A DNA stretch of 64,000 nt from Amycolatopsis balhimycina FH 1894. GTDB lineage: Bacteria; Actinomycetota; Actinomycetes; Mycobacteriales; Pseudonocardiaceae. Below are positions 23,435-31,621 of the stretch, piece by piece. The DNA is taken from the NCBI RefSeq assembly GCF_000384295.1, contig NZ_KB913037.1, forward strand, positions 3,210,649 to 3,274,648, given 5' to 3'. The notes beneath the pieces were generated by a model. That model saw nothing but the letters and a program-made list of their open reading frames with translations, did no database searches and was not told where the DNA came from. Numbering within the stretch: the stretch's first letter is position 1; each line of letters opens with the position of its first letter. Position numbers and translations under genes: made by a program.

Positions 23435-25002
23435 TGGAGTTCAACCTGGCCGACCTCTTCGAGAACATCGCCGACGCGGTCCCCGAACGCGAAGCCGTGT
23501 ACGCCGAGGGAAAGACCCTCACCTACCGGGAACTGGACGAGCGCGCCAACCGGCTCGCGCACCACTTCGCCGCGGCCGGCATCGGGGCGGGCGACCACGT
23601 CGGGTGCCACCTGATGAACGGCCCGGAATACCTCGAAACCCTGCTCGCGCTGCTGAAGATCCGCGCGGTGCCGATCAACGTCAACTTCCGGTACGTCCGC
23701 GACGAACTGCGTTACCTGTACGACAACGCGGACCTCGTCGGGCTGGTGTACGACACCGAGTTCGCCGACCGGGTCGCCGCGGTCCTGCCGGACGTGCCCC
23801 GGCTGCGGCACCTGCTCGCCGTCGGGACCGGCGAGCCCCTGCCCGGCACGCAGCGGTACGAGGACGCGCTGGCCGCCCGGTCCGGCGACCGCGACGGGTT
23901 CCCGGTGCGCTCCGCCGACGACCGGCTGATCATCTACACCGGCGGCACCACCGGCCTGCCGAAGGGCGTCGTGTGGCGGCACGAAGACCTGCTGTTCGGC
24001 GGCATGAGCGCCGGCGTCGTCGGCCTCACCAAGCCGGAGGACGCCGGTCCGCGCGCGGCGGCGGCCGACCCGCTCGTGATGTTCGCCGCGCCCCCGCTCA
24101 TGCACGGCACGTCCGTGCTGGCGTCGTTCATCAGCTTCCTCGGCGGCAGCAAGGTCTGCCTGGTCCGCAAGTACTCCGGCGAGGCGGCGGTCCGCGTCAT
24201 CGAGGAGCTCGGCTGCCAGACGATGATGATCGTCGGCGACGCCATGGCCGTGCCGCTCGCCGAAGCCCTCGACGCGCACCCCCGGCCGCTGCCGACCCTG
24301 AAGATCATCGCCAGCGCCGGCGCGCTGCTCACCCAGCCGGTCCGCGACCGGCTGCGAGCCCACCTGCCCGATCTGTACATTGTGGACAGTTTCGGGTCGA
24401 CCGAGACCGGGCACAGCGGGGTGGGCGTGGACGAGCACCGGCACTTCACCGTCAACGAGACCACCACCGTCCTCGACGACGCCCTGCGTCCCGTCACGCC
24501 CGGCAGCGGCGTGGTGGGCCAGGTGGCCCGCCGCGGCCACATCGCCCTCGGCTACCACGGGGACCCGGACAAGACGGCGCGCACCTTCGTCGAAGCCGGC
24601 GGCGTCCGCTGGGCCCTGACCGGCGACCAGGCCACGGTGGACGCCGACGGCACGGTCTCCTTCCTCGGCCGCGGCTCGATCTGCATCAACTCCGGCGGCG
24701 AGAAGATCCACCCCGAGGAGGTCGAAGCCGCCCTCAAGTCACACCCGGCGATCGCCGACGCCGTCGTCGCGGGCGTCCCCGACCAGCGCTGGGGCCAGCG
24801 GGTCGCCGCCGTCCTCCAGCTCCACCCCGCCGCCGGCGACGTGACCCGGCAGGACCTCGAAGACCACCTCGCCCCGCTGATCGCGCGCTACAAGCTCCCC
24901 CGCCTCACCCATGTCGTCCCCCGCATCCAGCGCTCGCCGTCGGGCAAGCCGGACTACCGGTGGGCCACCGAGACCCTGGCCCGCGCGGCGGCCGGGCACT
25001 GA
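23434..25002 (+). CDS. Acyl-CoA synthetase (FadD-like, ANL superfamily)
   Basis: A 522-residue AMP-forming ligase that should adenylate a carboxylic acid and transfer it to CoA. Landmarks are LTYRELDERANRLAHHF near the N-terminus, the phosphate loop YTGGTTGLPKGV (about 168-179), DSFGSTETGHSG, LTGDQATVDADG, RGSICINSGGEKIHPEEVE, and the C-terminal catalytic lysine in SPSGKPDYRW. It resembles the FadD17/FadD19-like acyl-CoA synthetases of actinomycetes, but the substrate cannot be told. It is cotranscribed with the PPOX gene. Confidence 0.88.
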   Translation: MEFNLADLFENIADAVPEREAVYAEGKTLTYRELDERANRLAHHFAAAGIGAGDHVGCHLMNGPEYLETLLALLKIRAVPINVNFRYVRDELRYLYDNADLVGLVYDTEFADRVAAVLPDVPRLRHLLAVGTGEPLPGTQRYEDALAARSGDRDGFPVRSADDRLIIYTGGTTGLPKGVVWRHEDLLFGGMSAGVVGLTKPEDAGPRAAAADPLVMFAAPPLMHGTSVLASFISFLGGSKVCLVRKYSGEAAVRVIEELGCQTMMIVGDAMAVPLAEALDAHPRPLPTLKIIASAGALLTQPVRDRLRAHLPDLYIVDSFGSTETGHSGVGVDEHRHFTVNETTTVLDDALRPVTPGSGVVGQVARRGHIALGYHGDPDKTARTFVEAGGVRWALTGDQATVDADGTVSFLGRGSICINSGGEKIHPEEVEAALKSHPAIADAVVAGVPDQRWGQRVAAVLQLHPAAGDVTRQDLEDHLAPLIARYKLPRLTHVVPRIQRSPSGKPDYRWATETLARAAAGH

Positions 25003-25027
25003 CCCACCGTTCGGGTCGTTTCCGGAT

Positions 25028-25053
25028 GTTTGGTCTTCGGCGCGCCCGGGTAC
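25028..25053 (+). promoter_or_regulatory. SigB-like promoter (GTTT-N16-GGGTAC)
   Basis: GTTT (25028-25031), 16 bases, then GGGTAC (25048-25053) matches the GTTT-N14-16-GGGTA form recognised by SigB-group stress sigma factors in actinobacteria. It lies about 110 bp before the STAS gene, and regulation by stress fits that product. No other promoter stands out in the gap. Confidence 0.5.
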
Positions 25054-25160
25054 CACCGACTCCGGAGCGGTCCGGCCACCGGCGCCAGGGCCGCCGTCCG
25101 GACCGGCAGAGAAGGGATCCGACATGGCACCGCGGTCGTCGAGGCAAGCCAGGGGTGATC

Positions 25161-25529
25161 GTGACCGCTGACGGCCACCGGCTCCGGCCCCAGGACCTCC
25201 TGCGGGTGACCCCGCACCACTCCGACGGCGCCGTCGTGCTGGCGGCGGCGGGCGAGGTCGACCTGCTGAGCGTCCCCGTGCTGAGCGAAGCGATCACGAC
25301 GGCGCTCGCCGACGCACCGGCGTTGCTGGTCGTCGACCTGACCGAGGTCTCCTTCCTGGCCTCCATCGGCATCACGGCCCTGCTCGAGGCCCGCCGCGGG
25401 GCCGGCGACCGCACGCGGGTCCGCGTCGTCGCCCCCGAGCACGGTGTCGTCAACCGCACGCTGGGGCTGACAGGCCTCCACGAAGCGCTGGCCGTCGTGA
25501 CCACGCGGGACGACGCGCTCGCCGGCTGA
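25161..25529 (+). CDS. STAS-domain anti-sigma-factor antagonist
   Basis: A protein of about 122 residues made of one STAS domain: VLAAAGEVDLLSVPVLSEAI, then LLVVDLTEVSFLASIGITALLEA, where SFLASIG matches the conserved loop that carries the phosphorylated serine in SpoIIAA/RsbV proteins. It should bind and sequester an anti-sigma kinase in its unphosphorylated form. GTG 25161 is chosen for AGGGG at 25151-25155; GTG 25155 is the alternative. A SigB-like promoter lies upstream. The anti-sigma kinase partner is not in the window. Confidence 0.82.
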   Translation: MTADGHRLRPQDLLRVTPHHSDGAVVLAAAGEVDLLSVPVLSEAITTALADAPALLVVDLTEVSFLASIGITALLEARRGAGDRTRVRVVAPEHGVVNRTLGLTGLHEALAVVTTRDDALAG

Positions 25530-26540
25530 TCACCGGCGAGCCCGGCCGAACCGGGCCGCGATGGCGTGGAAGACCTCCTTCGGCTCCCACGCCAGGCCGG
25601 GATACGCGGTGCCCGGCCCGCGGAGCACCTTGACCACGCCGTAGCCGGCCAGATCGAGATCCCGCCGCGGCTCGGCGTCGAACGGGTACTCGTAGCCGGC
25701 GAAGGTGAACCAGAACGCGCCGTGCACGCCTTCGGCCTCGAAGACGTCCATCAGCTCGGTGAAGTACGCCGCTTGCCCGGCTTCGTCGCGGACGTAGTCG
25801 CCGTTCAGCACGCGCGGCTCGGCCTCGAAGTCGACGATCGTCCAGCCGGTGCCGCCCGCGTCGGCCGCGCCCCGGTGGGTGCAGCAGCCGAACTCCGTGA
25901 CGACCAGCGGCTTGCCGTGGCCGAGATGGGCGCGCACGCGCTCGGCGAACTCGCCGGCGTTGCCTGCCGAGCGGTACAGGTCGACGGCGGCGAAGTCGAA
26001 CCCCGCCCAGTCGACGTCTTCCCAGTCCCCGGCGGCGTAGGTGATCTTGCCGCCGAAGTGCTCCCGGGCGTCGGCGACGACGTCGCGCAGGACCTCGGCG
26101 AAGTCCCACTCGGGCGAGAACGTGGCCCAGGCTTCGGGGTTCCCGGCGTTGCGGAAGCGTTCCATCAGGTACGCGCCGGGCACGAACCCGGTGCAGAACA
26201 ACGACATCTCGCAGCCGAGCACGAGCACGGTCTCCGGGTCCCGCGCCCGGATCTCCTCCGCCCGCCGGGCGCAGTCCGCGAGGTAGGGCCGCAGCAGCGG
26301 CGGCGTCAGGTCCATCGGGAAGGGCGCGAACCACACCCGCAGCCCGGCGTCGACCGCGGCGTGCGCGGCCAGGACGAGGCGGTCCGGGTCGTCCCCGCTG
26401 ATCCGGACCGCGTCGCAGTGCAGGTCCCGCGCGATGATCTCCAGCTCCCGCCGGACCACCGCGGGATCGAACGCGACGCGCGACCGGTCGCCGACCGCGC
26501 CCCCGAATCCTGTGTCGTAGTTGATGCCCCTGAGTTCCAT
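25530..26540 (-). CDS. TIM-barrel glycosidase-like protein, role unknown
   Basis: A 336-residue cytoplasmic protein with no signal peptide. It begins MELRGINYDTGFG and shows clan-A-like strand ends: DAVRISGDD, VLVLGCEMSLFCTGF, AVDLYRSAGN, LVVTEFGCCTHRG and GAFWFTFAGYEYPF. TEFG resembles the nucleophile strand of such enzymes and GCEMS the acid/base position. Similar actinobacterial proteins have carried the label abortive infection protein, which the sequence does not explain. The start is ATG 26540 after GGAGGGG. Its stop directly abuts the convergent STAS gene. It is divergent from a TetR gene with two palindromic operators between. Confidence 0.65.
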   Translation of the reverse strand: MELRGINYDTGFGGAVGDRSRVAFDPAVVRRELEIIARDLHCDAVRISGDDPDRLVLAAHAAVDAGLRVWFAPFPMDLTPPLLRPYLADCARRAEEIRARDPETVLVLGCEMSLFCTGFVPGAYLMERFRNAGNPEAWATFSPEWDFAEVLRDVVADAREHFGGKITYAAGDWEDVDWAGFDFAAVDLYRSAGNAGEFAERVRAHLGHGKPLVVTEFGCCTHRGAADAGGTGWTIVDFEAEPRVLNGDYVRDEAGQAAYFTELMDVFEAEGVHGAFWFTFAGYEYPFDAEPRRDLDLAGYGVVKVLRGPGTAYPGLAWEPKEVFHAIAARFGRARR

Positions 26541-26554
26541 CCACCCCTCCAAAA

Positions 26555-26586
26555 TGTACGTAGTACACTCGACTGTACGTTGTACA
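26555..26586. promoter_or_regulatory. Twin TetR operators TGTACGTWGTACA
   Basis: TGTACGTAGTACA (26555-26567) and TGTACGTTGTACA (26574-26586) are near-identical palindromes with 5-bp arms, repeated with a 19-bp period. They lie between the divergent TIM-barrel gene (start 26540) and TetR gene (start 26595), eight bases from the latter. Confidence 0.85.
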
Positions 26587-26594
26587 CTCCGGTC

Positions 26595-27266
26595 ATGCCA
26601 CCCCCGCTGATCTGGCACCACCCGGAGCCACCTGGCCGGAAGAACGCGCTCACCCGCGCGGCGGTCGTGCGCACCGCGATCGAGGTCGCCGACGCCGGCG
26701 GGGTCGCCGCACTGACGATGCGCGCCGTGGCCGACGCGCTCGGCGTGTCGACGCCGATGTCGCTGTACCGCTACGTGCTCAACAAGGACGGCTTGGTCGA
26801 CCTGATGCTGGACGAGGTGTCGGCCGAGGTCGGCGTGCCGTCCGCGCCGAGCGCGGACTGGCGCGGCGACCTGCGCGGACTCGCGACGAGCCTCTGGGCG
26901 ATGATCGGCAGGCACCGCTGGTACGCCGAGCTGGTGGACAGCCGTCCGCCGTTCGGCCCCCGCACCGTGCGGCGGGCCGCGTTCCTGATGACCGTGCTCG
27001 ACTGGGCGGGGCTCGCGCCCGCCGTCGCGTACGCCTCGCTGCTGGACAACTACGTCACCGGTACCGCGATGAGCGTCAGCCGGGAGCTCGGGATGCTCGG
27101 CCGGTTCGGCATCGGCTCGACCGCGGACCTCGTGTCGTACGCGGCCGAGATGGCCGACGGCCCGCTCGCGCCCTGGCTCCACGACATGCCTGACCTCACC
27201 GCGGACTCCCGGTTCGAGCTCGGCCTCGACTGCCTGCTCGACGGGTTCGCCCGGCGCCGGCGCTGA
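26595..27266 (+). CDS. TetR-family regulator (TetR_C_1 type)
   Basis: A 223-residue repressor with a proline-rich N-terminus (MPPPLIWHHPEPPGRKNALT) followed by the helix-turn-helix (ALTMRAVADALGVSTPMSLYRYVLNKDGLVDLMLDEV, about 39-75). That motif and the C-terminal LLDNYVTGTAMS segment are typical of regulators with the tetracycline-repressor-like C-terminal domain. Two palindromic operators immediately upstream imply autoregulation and control of the divergent TIM-barrel gene. The ligand is unknown. Confidence 0.9.
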   Translation: MPPPLIWHHPEPPGRKNALTRAAVVRTAIEVADAGGVAALTMRAVADALGVSTPMSLYRYVLNKDGLVDLMLDEVSAEVGVPSAPSADWRGDLRGLATSLWAMIGRHRWYAELVDSRPPFGPRTVRRAAFLMTVLDWAGLAPAVAYASLLDNYVTGTAMSVSRELGMLGRFGIGSTADLVSYAAEMADGPLAPWLHDMPDLTADSRFELGLDCLLDGFARRRR

Positions 27267-27314
27267 AAACCCGCTCAGCGCACGCCCGGCCCGGGCGGGT
27301 GGCACGATGTGGCG

Positions 27315-28115
27315 GTGAGCATGCGCAGCCGGAACAACGTGGTCGTCACGGGCCGGGAAGACGGGCCCACGGTCCTGCTGGCGCACGGATTCGGCTGTGA
27401 CCAGAACCTGTGGCGCCTCGTCGTCCCCGAGCTGGCGCGGCGGTACCGGGTGGTGCTGTTCGACCACACCGGCGCCGGGCGCTCGGACCTGTCGGCCTGG
27501 AGCGCCGAGCGCTACGGCAGCCTCGACGGCTACGCCGACGACGTCCTGGCCATCTGCCGCGAGCTCGACCTGCGGGACGTCGTGCTGGTGGGGCACTCGG
27601 TGAGCGCGATGATCGCGGTGCTGGCGGCCAACCTCGAGCCGGACCGGTTCGCCAAGCTGGTGCTGCTCACGCCGTCGCCGTGCTACCTCGACGACGGCGG
27701 CTACCGCGGCGGGTTCAGCCGCGCCGACATCGACGAGCTGCTCGCCGCGCTCGAGTCGAACTACCTGGGCTGGTCGGCGGCGATGGCGCCGGTGATCATG
27801 GGCAACCCGGACCGCCCGGAGCTGGGCGAGGAGCTGACGAACAGCTTCTGCCGCACCGACCCGGCGATCGCGCGGGTCTTCGCGCGGGTGACGTTCCTCT
27901 CCGACAACCGCGCCGACCTGGCCAAGGTCACCGTCCCCACGCTGGTGATCGAGTGCCTGGACGACGCCATCGCGCCGCGCGAGGTCGGGCGGTTCACCCA
28001 CGAGCAGATCGCGGGCAGCACGCTGGTGACACTGGCCGCGACCGGGCACTGCCCGCAGCTCAGCGCGCCGGAGGCCACGGCCGCGGCGATCACGGCGTTC
28101 GTGGGCGGGCCATGA
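27315..28115 (+). CDS. rsbQ: RsbQ-like alpha/beta hydrolase (stress signalling)
   Basis: A 266-residue alpha/beta hydrolase that closely fits RsbQ. The N-terminal RNNVVVTGREDGP and LLAHGFGCDQNLWRLV segments are typical, and the triad falls at Ser95 (VGHSVSAM), Asp216/217 (ECLDDAIAP) and His245 (ATGHCPQ), close to the Bacillus positions 96, 219 and 247. In Bacillus, RsbQ makes or processes a small molecule sensed by the PAS domain of the RsbP phosphatase; here an RsbP-like gene follows with ATGA overlap. GTG 27315 is chosen; GTG 27309 and ATG 27321 are possible. Confidence 0.85.
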   Translation: MSMRSRNNVVVTGREDGPTVLLAHGFGCDQNLWRLVVPELARRYRVVLFDHTGAGRSDLSAWSAERYGSLDGYADDVLAICRELDLRDVVLVGHSVSAMIAVLAANLEPDRFAKLVLLTPSPCYLDDGGYRGGFSRADIDELLAALESNYLGWSAAMAPVIMGNPDRPELGEELTNSFCRTDPAIARVFARVTFLSDNRADLAKVTVPTLVIECLDDAIAPREVGRFTHEQIAGSTLVTLAATGHCPQLSAPEATAAAITAFVGGP

Positions 28116-29350
28116 TGTGCGAGGCCGGGGACCACCCCGGCCCGGGCGGTCAGGAGGGCGCCGGCCCGGCGTTTTCGGCCTTGCTGGAGGACAGCGCGGA
28201 AGACCTGTACGAGCACGCACCCTGTGGCTACCTCTCGACGTTGCTGGACGGCACGATCGCGAAGATCAACGCGACGCTGCTCGGCTGGCTCGGCTACGGC
28301 CGCGACGAGCTGGTCGGCCGGCGCCGGTTCGCCGACCTGCTGACCGTCGGCGGCCGGATCTACCACGAGACGCACTTCGCGCCGCTCCTGCGCATGCAGG
28401 GCGAGCTCGGCGGGGTCGCCTTCGAGCTGAAGGCCGCGGACGGGACACGGCTGCCGGTGCTGGTCACTTCGACGGTCAAGACCGGCACCGACGGGCGGCC
28501 GCAGCTGATCCGCACCACGATCTTCGACGCGCGCGACCGGCGTGCCTACGAGCAGGAACTGCTGCGGGCGCGGGAAGAAGCCGAACGCGAGCGCGACCGG
28601 GTGCAACGGCTGGCGCGGACGCTCCAGCGGACCCTGCTGCCACCTGCCCTGCCCGAGGTGCCCGGCCTGCACGTCGCGGCGTACTACCACCCGGCCTCGG
28701 CCGACGAGGTCGGCGGCGACTTCTACGACCTGTTCCCGCTGGCCGGCGGCACGTGGGGGTTCTTCCTCGGCGACGTGTCCGGGAAGGGCGCGACCGCGGC
28801 CGTGGTGACGTCGCTGGCGCGCTACACGCTGCGGGCGGCCGCGGTGTACGACCCGGACCCGGTCTCCGTGCTGACCCACCTCAACACCGTGCTGCACCAC
28901 GAATACCGCGGCAGCGATCCGCGCTACTGCACGGTCGTCCACGGGCACCTCCGCCCCGAAGGCGACGGCGCCCGGGTCACCCTCGCCACCGGCGGCCACC
29001 CGCCGGCGCTGCTGATCCGCGCCGACGGCACGTCCGCGTTCCGGCCCGTCCCGGGCGGCCAGCTGGTCGGCGCGCTGCCCGGCGCGCGCTTCGTCGCCGA
29101 CGACGTGGTGTTGCGGCCGGGCGACACCTTGCTGCTCTACACCGACGGGCTGACCGAAGCCCGCAGCCACGGCCGCACCCGCTACAGCGAAGAGCGGCTG
29201 CGGGCGGACCTGACCGGCCTGGCGCCGGCCACCGCGCAGTCGGTGATCACGGCGGTGACCGGCCTGCTCGCCGCCTTCGGCGACGGCGTGGAGGACGACA
29301 CCGCACTACTGGCGTTGAGCATCCCGTTGCCCGGAGGCGATCGACCGTGA
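28112..29350 (+). CDS. rsbP: PAS-PP2C phosphatase, RsbP-like
   Basis: A 412-residue protein with a PAS sensor (about 25-145; YEHAPCGYLSTLLDGTIAKINATLLGW opens it), a coiled coil (RAYEQELLRAREEAERERDRVQRLARTLQRTLLP, about 149-182), and an SpoIIE/RsbU-type PP2C domain (EVGGDFYDLFPL, FLGDVSGKGATAAVVT, LLYTDGLTEAR, VEDDTALLAL). The metal-binding aspartates are present. By analogy it dephosphorylates a STAS antagonist when its PAS domain is activated through RsbQ. The STAS substrate candidate follows with GTGA overlap. No kinase domain is fused, unlike many actinobacterial homologues. Confidence 0.88.
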   Translation: MMCEAGDHPGPGGQEGAGPAFSALLEDSAEDLYEHAPCGYLSTLLDGTIAKINATLLGWLGYGRDELVGRRRFADLLTVGGRIYHETHFAPLLRMQGELGGVAFELKAADGTRLPVLVTSTVKTGTDGRPQLIRTTIFDARDRRAYEQELLRAREEAERERDRVQRLARTLQRTLLPPALPEVPGLHVAAYYHPASADEVGGDFYDLFPLAGGTWGFFLGDVSGKGATAAVVTSLARYTLRAAAVYDPDPVSVLTHLNTVLHHEYRGSDPRYCTVVHGHLRPEGDGARVTLATGGHPPALLIRADGTSAFRPVPGGQLVGALPGARFVADDVVLRPGDTLLLYTDGLTEARSHGRTRYSEERLRADLTGLAPATAQSVITAVTGLLAAFGDGVEDDTALLALSIPLPGGDRP

Positions 29351-29703
29351 CCACCCCCTTCTCCGCCACCACCCACCCGGCCGGGACGGGGCCGGTCGTC
29401 ACCGTCCTCGGCGAGGTCGACGTCGCGACGGCACCCCGGCTGCGCGCCGAGATCGGCGCCCTCACCTTGGGGCCGGGGCAGCTGCTGGTGATCGACCTGG
29501 CCGGGGTGACGTTCTGCGACTCCAGCGGCATTTCGGCGCTCATCGCGGCCCGCAACCTGGCCGAGGAAGCCGGAGCCGGCGTCGCGCTGGCCGCGGTTCC
29601 CGCCCGGCTGAGCCGGACGTTCGCCCTGATCGGCCTCGGGGACTTCTTCCCGGCCTACGCCAGCGCCGAAGAGGCCATCGCGTCGCATCCGGCGGTGTCG
29701 TGA
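29347..29703 (+). CDS. STAS-domain anti-sigma-factor antagonist (RsbV-like)
   Basis: A 118-residue single STAS domain: VVTVLGEVDVATAPRLRAEI, then LLVIDLAGVTFCDSSGISALIAA. DSSGIS is the canonical phosphorylation loop of SpoIIAA/RsbV. The start GTG 29347 overlaps the phosphatase stop, so the antagonist is made with its presumed activating phosphatase. Its stop TGA lies inside an intergenic palindrome. It probably releases a SigB/SigF-type sigma factor from a kinase encoded elsewhere. Confidence 0.88.
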   Translation: MTTPFSATTHPAGTGPVVTVLGEVDVATAPRLRAEIGALTLGPGQLLVIDLAGVTFCDSSGISALIAARNLAEEAGAGVALAAVPARLSRTFALIGLGDFFPAYASAEEAIASHPAVS

Positions 29704-29748
29704 ACGACTCGTTCACCTCGTCCGACGACAGGAAAGAGTCGTTCACGA
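29700..29748. repeat. Palindromic repeat at convergent gene ends
   Basis: GTGAACGACTCGTTCAC (29700-29716) is a perfect palindrome, followed by a half-copy AAAGAGTCGTTCACGAC from 29733. It is a GC-shifted relative of the repeat at 191. It supplies the stop codons of both convergent neighbours: the STAS TGA at 29701-29703 and the LysR TGA read from 29743-29745. Confidence 0.75.
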
Positions 29749-30648
29749 CGTCGTAGCCAGGCGGCCGGAACCCAGCTCGGCCAGCACCGCCCGGATCGCC
29801 GGGCTCGTGTCGGCACTTCGCCGCCACACCGCGTGGACCTCCCGCTTCGGCGGCCGGCGCAACGGCCGGGAGACCAGGTCCTCCCCCAGCGGCGGCCGGG
29901 CGAGGCGCGGGATCAGCGCGATCACCTCCCCGGCGGCGACCAACGCGAGCTGCGTGGCGAAGTCGTCGACCAGGTGGCGCACGTCCGGCTCGTCCGCGAA
30001 CAGCCGCCGGAACCATTGGTGGCACACGGTTCCCGGTGGGCTGGTCACCCACGCGTGACCGGCGAGGTCGGCGCCGCCGAGGGGCTCGCCTAGCCGGGCC
30101 AGCGGGTGGGTGCGGCTCATGACCAGGTCGCCGATGTCGGTGTGCACCCGGCGCCGCACCAGTGACGGCGGCAGCGGCGCGGGCAGCAGCCCGTCGGCGT
30201 CGTGGACGAGGGCGAGGTCGGCCGCCCCGGCGCCGACGCTGTGCAGCGCCTGGTCGGGGTCCTGCTCGGTGATCCGCACCAGCAGGTCCGGGCACCGCGC
30301 CGACAGCCCGCGCAGCACCGGCGCGAGCAAGCCGCGAATCGCCGTGGAGAAGGCCACCACCCGGAACGTGCCGCGTGGGGCGCCTTCCGAGACCGACTGG
30401 GCGGCTTCGGCGCAGCGCTCCAGTGCCTGGAACACCTCGGGTGCCGAGTCGACGATGGCCTGCCCGGCCGGCGTCAGCACGACCCCGCGGCCCGCCGGCG
30501 CGAGCACCGGCACCCCGACCTGGCGTTCCAGCCGCTTGATCTGCTGCGACACCGCCGACGCCGTGAACCCGAGCTCCTCGGCCGCCCGGGCCAGCGTCCC
30601 GAGCGCGGCCACCGAGCGCAACGCCCGCAGGGCCCCCACCTCGATCAT
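29743..30648 (-). CDS. LysR-family transcriptional regulator
   Basis: A 301-residue regulator. The winged helix-turn-helix is at the N-terminus (MIEVGALRALRSVAALGTLARAAEELGFTASAVSQQIKRLERQVG, residues 1-45), and the substrate-binding domain runs from about 92 (GTFRVVAFSTAIRGLLAPVL). It is divergent from a dapA-family gene with a 72-bp intergenic region, the usual arrangement for a LysR protein and its target. The ligand is unknown, perhaps an amino-acid or keto-acid intermediate. Its stop lies in the palindromic repeat shared with the STAS gene. Confidence 0.92.
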   Translation of the reverse strand: MIEVGALRALRSVAALGTLARAAEELGFTASAVSQQIKRLERQVGVPVLAPAGRGVVLTPAGQAIVDSAPEVFQALERCAEAAQSVSEGAPRGTFRVVAFSTAIRGLLAPVLRGLSARCPDLLVRITEQDPDQALHSVGAGAADLALVHDADGLLPAPLPPSLVRRRVHTDIGDLVMSRTHPLARLGEPLGGADLAGHAWVTSPPGTVCHQWFRRLFADEPDVRHLVDDFATQLALVAAGEVIALIPRLARPPLGEDLVSRPLRRPPKREVHAVWRRSADTSPAIRAVLAELGSGRLATTS

Positions 30649-30720
30649 GAAGCCAGGCTACGCAATATCGGCAAAAAAGCATCGCTGGACCGCACCAGTC
30701 GCGCCGGGCAGGGTCGGACC

Positions 30721-31569
30721 ATGACCGAATTCGGTACCAACCTCGTCGCGATGGTGACGCCGATGCGGCCCGGCGGCGCGCTCAGCGAACCCGGCCTCAC
30801 CCGGCTCGTCGACCACCTGCTGGCCACCGGGTGCGACGGCCTCGTCGTCGGCGGGACCACCGGCGAATCCCCCACCCTTTCCGGCGCCGAGTCCGCCGGC
30901 CTCGTCCGAATCGTTGCCGCCCAAGCCAAAACCCGCGCACGAGTGATCGCCGGCGTGGGCACCTACGACACGGCCGCGAGCATCCGCCGGGCCCGCGAAG
31001 CCGAGGCGGCCGGGGCGGACGCGCTGCTGCTCGTCTGCCCCTACTACTCCCGGCCGACGCAGGCGGGGGTGATCGCGCACTGCCTGGCGGTGGCGGACGC
31101 CACCGAACTGCCGGTGATGCTCTACGACGTCCCCGCACGCACCGGCGTCGCGATGGCGCCGTCGACCCTGATCGAGCTGGCCGGCCACCCCCGGATCCGC
31201 GCGGTCAAGGACGCCAAGGGTGACCTCTTCGAAGCGATGACGGTCATGTCCCGGACGTCGCTGGCGTACTACTGCGGCATCGACGAACTCAACCTGCCGT
31301 ACCTCGCGTGCGGCGCCGCGGGCCTGGTCAGCGTGGTGGGCAACGTGGCTGCCGACCGCAACGCGGACCTCATCCGCGCCGTCCGCGACGGCGATCTCGA
31401 GAAGGCACGGGCGATCCACGACGACCTGATCCCGTTGACGGACTCGATCATGCGCTCCGGCCCGGGCGCGGCCAACGCCAAGGCCGCGCTGGCCGAGCTG
31501 GGCGTCATCCCGCACGCGAGTGTGCGGCTCCCGCTGCTCGAAGCGGCGATGCCACTTTCCAACGAGTAG
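30721..31569 (+). CDS. dapA: DapA-family dihydrodipicolinate synthase
   Basis: A 282-residue class-I aldolase-type lyase. Active-site positions known for DapA are kept: GGTTGES (Thr46, Thr47), CPYYSRP (Tyr108/109), YDVPARTG (Tyr135, Arg140) and the Schiff-base lysine in VKDAKGD (Lys163). The arginine that binds aspartate semialdehyde argues for a true 4-hydroxy-tetrahydrodipicolinate synthase. It stands outside any lysine operon, next to a divergent LysR gene, so it may be a secondary copy or a catabolic aldolase of the same family. Confidence 0.82.
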   Translation: MTEFGTNLVAMVTPMRPGGALSEPGLTRLVDHLLATGCDGLVVGGTTGESPTLSGAESAGLVRIVAAQAKTRARVIAGVGTYDTAASIRRAREAEAAGADALLLVCPYYSRPTQAGVIAHCLAVADATELPVMLYDVPARTGVAMAPSTLIELAGHPRIRAVKDAKGDLFEAMTVMSRTSLAYYCGIDELNLPYLACGAAGLVSVVGNVAADRNADLIRAVRDGDLEKARAIHDDLIPLTDSIMRSGPGAANAKAALAELGVIPHASVRLPLLEAAMPLSNE

Positions 31570-31571
31570 AA

Positions 31572-31591
31572 CTTGCCCGATTTCGGGCAAG
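31572..31591. promoter_or_regulatory. Palindrome CTTGCCCGA-TT-TCGGGCAAG
   Basis: Perfect 9-bp arms with a two-base centre, three bases after the dapA stop and about 30 bp before the small-protein start. A two-base loop is too tight for a stable terminator hairpin, so an operator or promoter element of the small protein/glmS unit is at least as likely. Confidence 0.5.
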
Positions 31592-31621
31592 AATTTGGGG
31601 TTCGACGCGCGAAGAGGCATG

